Of a stretch of DNA of 24,530 bases, positions 11,101 to 18,235 are shown piece after piece (within the stretch, counting starts at the first letter, position 1; each line of letters starts with the position of its first letter). Below the pieces are notes generated by a model. The model saw only the letters and a list, made by a program, of their open reading frames with translations, was not told where the DNA came from and did not search any database. A program made the position numbers and the translations under genes. The DNA is taken from the NCBI RefSeq assembly GCF_000003605.2, contig NW_003137329.1, positions 86,410 through 110,939 on the forward strand. Direction: 5' to 3'. The DNA comes from Saccoglossus kowalevskii. Lineage: Eukaryota; Hemichordata; Enteropneusta; Harrimaniidae.

Positions 11101-14100
11101 ACATCCCCACAAGACCTAACCTATAAACCAGGGATCGCTACTGCCATACAGATTCAACTATCTGTAGACAATAATGGAGGCGTCACGTTAGATGAAATGA
11201 CAGAGATGGCGGAATACAATTTTGTTCCTCTCATATTACTCACAGACAATGATGACCTGGCAAGAGTTGGATCACCCATAGAAGCAGTCGTAATCAGTGG
11301 TGGATTCACACAAGAAGTTACAGGGAAGACATCAAATCTGACTCTATCTCCAAAAATTGATGTGGAGGTCATTATTCCAACAGAGAGGGATCAGTGTGAA
11401 AAGATCCGATATCTTTGCCTGGAGATATTTCACAGTGTCGATGTGTATGTAGACACAGATGCATCAAATGACTTCAAATGTATAGAGTTTGGAGCAATCA
11501 GTGAAGGAAAAGCTGGAATTATTGAATGTAACATCACTATTGGTAAATATTCCAATCCTAATTTGTCCACATAATCATATATAATAATAATATAATTGTC
11601 AAAACGTTAGTATGACCACGAAATGTGTGTGTAAGGTACACACTACAGGAAATCATGATGTATACAATGACAGTGAAAATATAAATACATATCCTTAGTA
11701 TACAATTAAACGTTGCCTTCGATAAATTTGATTTAAACTGGTATGCGTGTTTGTCACTCAATCAAACACACGGTAAACTGAGGTCCAATAATTCAATAAT
11801 ATTAATATTTGTAAAATTTAAAACAATATGCTGGTAGTGTTTATATATGTCACACAAACACAACTAATGCAACGTATCATGTAATATATTAACAGACTTG
11901 TCAGCTAACAATCTAGTAGTGGCTCCAGAGGTACCGAAGTACGACTTTGATGTAGACACAGATGTTGAACTATCCGTGGATTTAACCAACAACGGTGCTG
12001 GTGACATTCCTCAAGCGATAGGTGAAAGGCCAAACTTCAATGTCAGAGCATATATAACTGATAGCGCAAATCTCGAAGCCGCTTCACTGATGATTGAACA
12101 GGACCTTAACTATGATCAAGAAACTCTTTCCGGTGCAATTGATAACGGGGATCTTCTTACGCTGCTGACTGACCAAGCCATACTGAACATTCCGCTTGAT
12201 AGGTGTTTGGAAATTTCTCATATATGTGTGATTGTGACTCTGGCAGACGATGGTAATTCGGTATTCTGGGATCCTGACCTCACTAATAACGATGCTTGCT
12301 TAGGATTCGGGCTAATTACAGAAGGATATGCTGGTGTTATCCCATGCTTCATAGGTAGGACATTTTATATATGTGCACGTAGAAACTGTATACATCTCCA
12401 AAATGAAAGCATTTTTGTTTTGTCTGTGGTATTAGTGTTCCAATATGTATTTGATGTCATCTATATTTCTGGCTTCTGACGGATCTTTTTTTTTTAATTT
12501 TTCCAAAATACATGACAAGGAAAACTTCCTTATCATACAGGCAGAGCTGTCTCAGAGAGTGAGGTTATTTACTGTCAGTTTTTTGTTTTGTTTTTTTTTG
12601 GGGGGGGGTATATTTCTGACTTCTATGCCATGAACTGAAACACGTCTTGACTAAATTTATAGCGGAGATATTATCATGATTATATTGTACCAGCAATCTA
12701 AGGATGTGTTTCGTTCGTCTGAATAAAAAAGTGGGGGGGGGGCAACAATATTAGCCTTTTTGAAACTTAACTATGTAGCAGTCGCTCACCTTTTAGCCTT
12801 TTAGAACTCAATATTACCATTGCTAGCTAGATGACCACTCTGCAATACATGTACATACTTTACAATGTAGAATCACGTGAGATCTCGTAACGATCATATA
12901 ACTATTTGTCTACTCCAGATCTTGCTGCCATAAATCTAAAAGTCATCTCGCCACGGAATCTGCGCTATCTCGTTGGCGTACCAACTGAAGTCGAAGTCCA
13001 GCTTACCGTGCATAACTACGGCGCGCTCACTTTGCCTCATGCACCGGAAGAAGCTCCCAATAAGCTGTATAATTTCAAACCGGAAATGTTCATAACAAAC
13101 GGAAACAATCTGGACACCGCATCCATGGTTGACCCACAAGATGACGTTGAGAAAACGTTCAAGCATGAAGTAGCATCTGGCGTGACCGTGATTTTGGTAT
13201 CATTTATGATAACTGTAAAGATACCTGAAGAAACGGAAGACTGCAGAGACGTTTCACATCTCTGTATTCGCATCAATGACAATAATTTCGTGTATGTAGA
13301 TGGCTATGCACCCAACGATAACACGTGCACTGCCTTCGGTGATGTGAGAGATGGGAAGGCAGGACTGTACACGTGCCTCGGAGGTAGGTTATTAGGCTCT
13401 CAGAGAAAGGGACACACAATGGAATCGGAGAACAGAAGCAATAATAATTGCAGAATACTCCTAGCTTAAAGCGGGGGAGTCGTCACCCTGCGCATGCGTC
13501 AGATGGCCATACATGTCACAGATTACTAAAAAGCGTCCACCCATGAAGCCTTTGNNNNNNNNNNNNNNNNNNNNNNNNNNNNNNNNNNNNNNNNNNNNNN
13601 NNNNCCCTCCCGCCTTAACAAAATAATACTCATCTCTAAGTGAACATAAACACTTTAACGTGTCACAGAGAAAGTCATTAATATATCACATGGTATATTC
13701 AGTTAACCGTCTGACCGTAATGTTTTATGATGTCTCGCCTTCTATTTGGTTTATATTTGGTTCAAGGTTCAGGTGCATTGTAGCTATCTTTAGGGTTGAC
13801 TCGGCTAACTAAAAACTTGCAGAATATTTCAAGGTTCTTTTTTTTTTCTTAGCCAGTCACGGGGAACTAAATTCCTATGTCAAATCTGTGTTAGCGTTAT
13901 CCATGCGGTAGTTTGACAATTTGCTATGTGCTATTGCATTTCAGACGAGATACCCGATGGCGAAGAACGATCGGGCTTACCAATTGCGTACACCATCGGT
14001 ATAGTTGTTGTAGTAGTCATTGCTGTCCTCATTGGTATTACAGTGGCTATATGCAATGGATGTAAAAAGTAAGTAATTCTGTTGTACGCATACATAATTT

Positions 14101-14739
14101 GGGTGTCAATTCGAGTCAGATACTGTATGTGGGTCTCATGTTACGTGTACAACGCATGTAACATACATACTGGAAATTTGAAAGCTAAAAGACTGGAGAA
14201 ATTCAATCTTCGTCCGATTACCAAGTAGGGATAGTAGTGAATTTGAATATTTACTGACTACTATATTCCATTTCGATATTAACCTTATTTGATGTTTGTA
14301 CTTAAAGCGCCATAGTCGTTTATTTGGGACAACATGCTAATGAATGTATATTGTTCTCTAGGTTCATTTTAACTTATACGCCATTCGTCTAAGTACATTT
14401 TAACTTATACGCCATTCCTCTAAGTCGCGCCCTCTAGCGACGAATCATTTCGACGGGAGTAATGACGCCATTCACATCGCCCTTTTTAGCGATCGTCTGT
14501 CAATAAAAATTCGCTATACTCTAAATAACGAACGGCTAAATAACTAAACGTTGTTGTTTACCAACATCACTTTCACTCATCTATGTTGACATCACAAAAT
14601 CGCTTTGCTCTCACGGGACGCAACTAATGAAGGTCTACTGCGCATGACTTTAAAATATATTTATATCTACTACAGCCTGTTCTTATTATCTGTTGTTTTT
14701 TCTCTTAACAGGCGAAATCCAAAGTATATGACTGCCTAG
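5079..14739 (+). CDS. Seven-domain type I membrane protein, receptor- or adhesion-like (ten coding exons)
   Basis: The spliced coding sequence is join(5079-5157, 6339-6806, 8197-8658, 8829-9296, 9905-10360, 11075-11542, 11896-12354, 12919-13383, 13945-14068, 14712-14739), 3477 nt or 1158 residues. All introns are GT-AG and the frame is open throughout. Layout: signal peptide (about 1-23), seven homologous domains (27-182, 183-336, 337-492, 493-644, 645-800, 801-953, 954-1108), an acidic linker, a transmembrane helix (about 1122-1144) and a 14-residue tail with NPKY at 1152-1155. Each domain has four cysteines, C-x6-C-x(19-23)-C-x(11-17)-C, and most carry a GKAG loop between the last two. The N-x-G strand ending and the 'PDNND' turn recall CARDB/Ig-like folds, which is an inference. 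Predicted N-glycosylation sequons are at 99, 268, 498, 732 and 797. I know no named homologue. Ligand and function are unknown. A gap in intron 8 could hide another exon. Confidence 0.9.
5158..6338 (+). other. Intron between signal peptide and domain 1
   Basis: 1181 bases, GTAAGG...TTTGACAG. It contains a run of 19 A at 5409-5427 and a small GTG-rich hairpin near 5740-5765. No coding content was recognised. Confidence 0.7.
6339..6806 (+). CDS. Coding exon 2: domain 1 (type B)
   Basis: 468 nt, phase 1-1, encoding residues 27-182. The first half is a beta-rich stretch with the NSG turn (NFKNSGPT). The second half has CDWVKYFC, then NPNNNYACKLF, then a final Cys in GKFLCYI. It keeps the C-x6-C-x21-C-x17-C spacing. 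The LDTP(S/V) start groups it with domains 4 and 6. The LxDSxxLE(x)A strand is weak here (LSSVNGRPDASS). One N-glycosylation sequon is at residue 99. Acceptor TTTGACAG, donor ATAG|GTAAGT. Confidence 0.9.
7714..7905 (+). repeat. Degenerate minisatellite, unit about 21 bp
   Basis: Repeated variants of TTCATGTGGGTGTTTGGAAG occur about eight to nine times, with substitutions and small indels. They keep one plus-strand frame open and create a spurious Cys/Gly-rich peptide (GSCGCLE-like). It lies wholly within intron 2, so it is not called as coding. A TA microsatellite follows. Confidence 0.75.
7947..7969. repeat. TA dinucleotide microsatellite
   Basis: An uninterrupted alternating TA run of about 23 bases inside intron 2. 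Confidence 0.9.
8197..8658 (+). CDS. Coding exon 3: domain 2 (type A)
   Basis: 462 nt, phase 1-1, encoding residues 183-336. It starts DIASTAAKVTDPADLEYLAG, has ITNYGG, then LTDSDQLEDATFSIEQ, CLKITHVC, EEYPDNNDYC and DEGKAGKKYGC. This is the clearest CARDB-like copy, with the N-x-G strand and the acidic PDNN turn. It groups with domains 5 and 7, which share the P-x-(D/N)-L-x-Y-x-x-G start. A sequon is at residue 268. The donor is TCG|GTAAGT; an earlier GT at 8655 would break the frame. Confidence 0.92.
8829..9296 (+). CDS. Coding exon 4: domain 3 (divergent copy)
   Basis: 468 nt, phase 1-1, encoding residues 337-492. It keeps the fold landmarks: IKNVGD, CTAYQSVC, and TDNNILC, then Cys in GHKDC. 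It has lost the GKAG loop, so the last two cysteines are only 11 residues apart (15-17 in the others), and it has a Thr/Ser-rich middle (SSTDTLTFTADYTSAT) instead of the SDSxxLExA strand. The preceding intron is only 170 bases. It belongs clearly to neither the A nor the B type. Confidence 0.9.
9297..9904 (+). other. Intron 4
   Basis: 608 bases, GTGAGT...TTCTTCAG. It contains two C tracts, twelve C at 9379-9390 and twelve C at 9683-9694. No coding content was recognised. Confidence 0.75.
9905..10360 (+). CDS. Coding exon 5: domain 4 (type B)
   Basis: 456 nt, phase 1-1, encoding residues 493-644. Landmarks are YPLDTPVDTTIEIGITNIGP, LSDSDELENANLKIEQ, CYDLLYIC, NPDTNDFC and NDGKAGETEC. It pairs with domain 6, sharing the GxGxxP and EQ features. 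The sequon NMT is at residue 498. Acceptor TTCTTCAG, donor ATTG|GTAAGA. Confidence 0.92.
10361..11074 (+). other. Intron 5, with a CpG-rich insert
   Basis: 714 bases, GTAAGA...TTATTGTAG. The middle part, about 10411-10735, is clearly richer in G+C and CpG than other introns (e.g. CGGGGCGGACATCCGGGC and ACGTAGCTCCGCCCCCG). It carries a minus-strand open frame of 132 codons that I do not recognise. This looks like a foreign insert or a regulatory block, not an exon. Confidence 0.6.
11075..11542 (+). CDS. Coding exon 6: domain 5 (type A)
   Basis: 468 nt, phase 1-1, encoding residues 645-800. It starts DIAATSVEVTSPQDLTYKPG, then VDNNGG, LTDNDDLARV, CEKIRYLC, DASNDFKC and SEGKAGIIEC. Sequons are at 732 (NLT) and 797 (NIT, just after the last Cys). 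It is closest to domain 7 and domain 2. Acceptor TTATTGTAG, donor ATTG|GTAAAT. Confidence 0.92.
11543..11895 (+). other. Intron 6
   Basis: 353 bases, GTAAAT...TATTAACAG. AT-rich, with nothing recognisable in it. Confidence 0.8.
11896..12354 (+). CDS. Coding exon 7: domain 6 (type B)
   Basis: 459 nt, phase 1-1, encoding residues 801-953. Landmarks are DFDVDTDVELSVDLTNNGAG, ITDSANLEAASLMIEQ, CLEISHIC, DPDLTNNDAC and TEGYAGVIPC (GKAG changed to GYAG). Open sequence continues past the donor to 12479, but the ATAG|GTAGGA donor and alignment with the sister domains fix the exon end. Confidence 0.9.
12355..12918 (+). other. Intron 7
   Basis: 564 bases, GTAGGA...TACTCCAG. It includes T-rich runs, nine G at 12600-12608 and ten G at 12733-12742. 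No exon was recognised. Confidence 0.75.
12919..13383 (+). CDS. Coding exon 8: domain 7 (type A)
   Basis: 465 nt, phase 1-1, encoding residues 954-1108. Landmarks are DLAAINLKVISPRNLRYLVG, VHNYGA, ITNGNNLDTASM, CRDVSHLC, APNDNTC and RDGKAGLYTC. It is the membrane-proximal domain as far as the assembly shows. Donor GGAG|GTAGGT. Confidence 0.92.
13384..13944 (+). other. Intron 8, interrupted by an assembly gap
   Basis: 561 bases as drawn, of which 13555-13604 are N. A round 50-base run of N usually marks a join of unknown length. The true intron may be longer and could carry additional domain exons. Right end: CTATTGCATTTCAG. Confidence 0.85.
13555..13604. other. Assembly gap (50 N)
   Basis: Fifty undetermined bases between a sequence ending GCCTTTG and one starting CCCTCCCGCC. 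The real size is unknown. Confidence 0.99.
13945..14068 (+). CDS. Coding exon 9: juxtamembrane linker and transmembrane helix
   Basis: 124 nt, entry phase 1, exit phase 2, encoding residues 1109-1149 plus two bases. An acidic linker (DEIPDGEERSG) is followed by about 23 uninterrupted hydrophobic residues rich in Val and Ile (about 1122-1144), then CNGCKK. The positive charges after the helix fit a type I orientation. The two cysteines at the inner face (1145 and 1148) could be acylated, which is an inference. Donor AAAA|GTAAGT. Confidence 0.9.
14069..14711 (+). other. Intron 9
   Basis: 643 bases, GTAAGT...TCTCTTAACAG. It contains two direct copies of a 31-bp unit (14365-14395 and 14396-14425) and, directly after, a CGCCCTCTAGCG motif at 14428-14439. 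Confidence 0.75.
14365..14425. repeat. 31-bp tandem duplication in intron 9
   Basis: CATTTTAACTTATACGCCAT followed by TC(G/C)TCTAAGT occurs twice in a row, with one internal difference. A recent local duplication. Confidence 0.9.
14712..14739 (+). CDS. Coding exon 10: cytoplasmic tail end with NPKY
   Basis: One base completes Lys1150, then RNPKYMTA and the stop TAG at 14737-14739. NPKY is an NPxY motif, known from integrin beta tails and endocytic receptors as a PTB-domain or clathrin-adaptor docking site. With only 14 residues after the membrane, this is nearly the whole tail. Confidence 0.85.
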
Positions 14740-14912
14740 GATACATTTTATAAGTGGATGAAATGAAGTCTTGTTGAGTTTTTTTGTATATCCCTGTACG
14801 ATTTTGGCGTAATTTCTACTACATGTATTGATTTCGTGGAATGGATCAAGATGGTGGTCATTAAATGAATATGCAATAAGACATTGATTTAGATTAAATT
14901 CTGCACATAAAG
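14740..14912 (+). terminator. 3' UTR with poly(A) signals
   Basis: There are two variant signals, ATTAAA at 14860-14865 and at 14893-14898. The second is followed within about 20 bases by a GTGTTTAATTTTACTTTT stretch of the GU/U-rich downstream type. I expect cleavage near 14905-14915, giving a 3' UTR of about 170 bases. No nearby canonical AATAAA was seen; the first is at 15340-15345. Confidence 0.5.
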
Positions 14913-15098
14913 AGTGTTTAATTTTACTTTTATATCAGTCCCATGCTACATGTATGTGTTGCTAGTAAATACTGTACAATATTTTATTTTCGCTTGGAAT
15001 ATATTTTCCCTGGTGAATATTCCGTTTCTTCCGATATAAATAAGATTTTTCCTAACCACCTTCAGACACACCCTGGGACTCAAATCATTCCCATAAAC

Positions 15099-15235
15099 CA
15101 TGGAGGTCTTTTTACCTCCATGCATAAACAAAGCACAGCTATCGGCAGGGCTATCGGGGAGACTGTGCTTTGTTTTCTCAGATATCACGTGATGTCGTCA
15201 CGGTATGACGTGTGTAATGTGATGTCACGTGATAT
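15099..15235. repeat. Three consecutive inverted repeats downstream of the receptor gene
   Basis: First, 15099-15107 and 15114-15122 form a perfect 9-bp stem (CATGGAGGT) with a 6-base loop. Second, 15126-15138 and 15163-15175 form a perfect 13-bp stem (AAACAAAGCACAG). Third, 15182-15196 and 15221-15235 form a 15-bp stem with a TG/CA pair mismatch around CACGTG. Stop codons and position argue against coding. These could be remnants of foldback elements or structured 3' sequence. Confidence 0.8.
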
Positions 15236-16095
15236 GAAGTGACGAGATGACTTAAATGTTTCTATCACTTTAACCAGTCCAGCGGTGGGGGGAAATGTAG
15301 CTAGCAATATTTTTTTTAATAATATTTATATACTAAACTAATAAATATATAATATTGATATTAGAAGATTATAAAACACTACGATTGGTTGCAATTTGAC
15401 TTTGACAGAAACCAACATTTGTGAACGTTCTGTTGAAGTGTAGGTACATTTCATTCTGATATATGGGCAAATTTAATTTTTATTAAGATAATTTAGTTTT
15501 AACATTGATGACAATATATAAGATCAGAATCTAATCAAACTATCACAATCACGTATTTTAAAAGTAACTCTTCAAGTTGTTGGATTGATTTCAAGAAAAT
15601 TATGACAGATACAGATAAAGATACAGCATGGATAGAAACATGATTTTAAATTTGTTGTTCGATACTTCATAATGTATCCCAAATCATAATATAATTTATC
15701 ATATACTAAAAATGTTGCGTTCGTCGGACACACAACAATATACGTATGTACAGCAGTAGTAGACACCATTGCCAGCAGTGCGCATGCGTACTAGAGAATT
15801 TCATTGAACCAATACTAAGACGTGTGGTACAAAAATAGAATTGTTATGTTATGTTATGATAAAGCAATTATCAATAAAAAACAACAATCATAAAAATTAC
15901 ATGTGCTCATTCACATTGAATCTTTAACAAACTGCCATAAATGAAAAAATTCTGGAAAGTTCAGTGAATATATACAAGTGATCCAAAACTGTAATTGAAG
16001 TCATTGAAGTGTCTATACATATGAATGATATTATATATTCTGCTTTCTTGTAATTTGTTTATTTCATCTGTATATGTGTTTGTTTCATATTTTAA
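15236..16095. other. AT-rich spacer
   Basis: No gene was recognised. There is a short TTATG tandem near 15842-15858. AATAAA occurs at 15340-15345. Confidence 0.5.
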
Positions 16096-16158
16096 CACTT
16101 TATTATCGCTTGGAGTTATTTTCGCTGAAGGAGTGACTCAGTCTGAGTGAAAATAAAG
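16096..16158. mobile_element. Deleted relative of the 2.17-kb MITE
   Basis: ACTTTATTATCGCTTGGAGT with TTATTTTCGCTGAA on the left, and GAGTGAAAATAAAGT on the right, match the ends of the 2170-2363 element with most of the middle missing. More TTTCGCTG-like pieces lie at 16187-16235, so the true borders may be wider. Confidence 0.6.
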
Positions 16159-17179
16159 TCAATACGTGACAGCCAAAATATTTGTTTCAACGAAAATTAG
16201 TTCACAATATATTTCTCCCAATTTCGCTGTTACCCGAGTGAGTTTAAATGATTCAATTTATAGAATAGTATACAAAGTGAAGCGTTATCTGTAATGACAT
16301 TGATGCCTATAATTGGAAATAAAACTATACATATTTTAACGATTCAAGTTGTCAATCATTTTATTACATATTCAGAGCATCTTGTATATATCCGGAAAAC
16401 ACAATATAATACAGTGTTGCTCAAAACGGTGCTAGTGTTTGTCATATTTTTCCAGCATCAGTGCCCCCACAGTCAGCTAAAAACAATGAACCAATTAAGT
16501 ATTAGATAAATTCACAGTTTGTACTGGTGTACGTTTTGGTAATGACCGTATGTGCAATGCATTGTGGGAAAGCACTCCAAGTAAACATACTTTGGAAATA
16601 TTTACATACTATAGAAACTCGTCATATTCAATATTAGGATTAAAATGTGTGTGAAGTTAATTTGTTTATATTTATATAACTATTATTCATTTTTATCACA
16701 TAAATAATACATAACATTCACAATACATAACATTGTAGTAAGTTATCAACATCTAGCACTACTTCAGCGTCAAATCAGTGCCTGGAATTGCTGTAAGATA
16801 GAAAAAAGAGATACTCAAGAAAATACAAACTAAGGGGGGAAATAGTTTATGCTGTTTCTATACACTAAAGCCCTACTGAAAATCTTCGTCAATAAAATTT
16901 TGCATTTTTAATTTAGTACATTTGGAGTGATGGGCATGCATTTTTTTTTTACTTTTTGCTATCATCTTTTCAACACAACACAAATTTGTAAACACCGGTA
17001 GGTAGATCTTCATCTTAGATTAATACGGGCAGCGTTTTCCATTAATCAGCAAGTGATTTGATATTTGAGAAAAGTCGGGTGAGTCTAAAATCACATGTTG
17101 AAAAGTCAGGATATTTTACCAGACCTGCGAAGGACTGTTTGAAAGAATTACAGAAGGAATAGTTTATACTTCTATCTGC
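16159..17179. other. AT-rich spacer, possibly eroded LINE 3' end
   Basis: The right part (about 16980-17179) would be downstream of the LINE fossil in its own sense and may be its 3' end, but no motif is convincing. An open frame at 16294-16509 has no recognisable feature. Confidence 0.4.
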
Positions 17180-18235
17180 AAAACGGGACATAAAGGGTCA
17201 TCAACCTTAAGTGATTTCATTCTATATAAATTGTCATTGATATACAGAATACGGTGCAATACGTTAAGAGCTTTCACATATAAGTCGCAAAGATTAATGG
17301 GCAACAGCCTGTATCAAAATTACAGTTGAACAAAAAAGGTGCTAAAATGATGCATCTAAATATCTTTGAATCCAAGAGATGCGCAGTAACTTATATAAAG
17401 GTATAATATCAGGTGATTTTATACAACCACATTGAATATCATACATCAATGTTTCGCGTGCAAGTCTGTCTACCATTCCAGATAAAATGAAAAATGTTCT
17501 TATTAATCTTTTTCTGAAATATCCCTTGAAACACAAGTCATTCTCATCAAGAAATCAAACTTAGAGACAGCTGGACTTTTAACAATTCGAATTTTACCCA
17601 AAAAGTTTAAAATTTAAAGTTATTATCAAATTCTCTAATGGTTCAGTGTAATTTATTGTTGCTGCCCGTTTATTGTTAATTGGCTGAGTTAGCCAGTTTA
17701 TGCCAATTAATTTAATGTTTCCGTGTTTCCAGTTATTAATCCAAATTTGTAGTCCTGGTGAATTGTGAAATCTTGGGTTGTCGTCAGCACGTGGGCCGGT
17801 CAAGTCGTCAGCAAAATAGTCTTAACATGTTCACTGTCTACCCGAATATACGTACATTTTGAATTACATCGAATGGCAACTAAAGGAGTTTCAAACGCTA
17901 ATACAAAAAGGGCGCGGTGAACGAGGGTCACCTTGACGGACCCCCCCCCCCCCCTCCGGAGATTGAAATAACCAGTTGTGTGCCCATAATCGATAACCGA
18001 GGTCTCAATGTCATTGTAGTAGGTTTTAACCTTATGAGGGATATTCAAAAATTGAATGCATGAAAACATTAATAAAGGTAAATCAATTCAAGCGAATCAA
18101 ATGTTTTTTTTGGAAATCAATCGCAAGCAAAATACTTGGTACGCCTTGTTCATCGTCATAGTTTCATCGAACATACGTTTATTTGTATTGGTGTCGATAA
18201 TGGTATCTAGTGTTTTGCTTTATTCGCACAATGAG
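17180..18235 (-). mobile_element. Decayed L1/Tx1-like LINE: reverse transcriptase to C-terminal region
   Basis: On the minus strand the landmarks come in the right order across frameshifts and stops. LLAIDFQK (about 18111-18135) is RT motif A. SVIDYGHTTGYFNLRRG (about 17960-18010), then VRQGDP, is motif B. LFVLAFE follows, then an ADD box at about 17805-17815, where a frameshift sits, is motif C. KIRIVKSPAVSK follows. FIWNG (about 17466-17490) and SPDIIPLYKLLRISWIQRYL (about 17350-17415) match the region after the RT domain in L1/Tx1-type elements. Fourteen C at 17941-17954 fall within RG-VRQGDP and put VRQGDP out of frame. It is an inactive fossil, different in type from the LINE at 255-1090. 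Confidence 0.85.

Noticed and set aside
12355-12479. Extension of domain 6 past its donor (open to 12479)
   Set aside because: Alignment with the other domains, the GTAGGA donor and the phase rule end the exon at 12354; the extra sequence is intron read-through.
14943-15242. 99-codon plus-strand open frame just after the receptor gene
   Set aside because: It overlaps inverted repeats and lies beyond the poly(A) signals, with no protein features.
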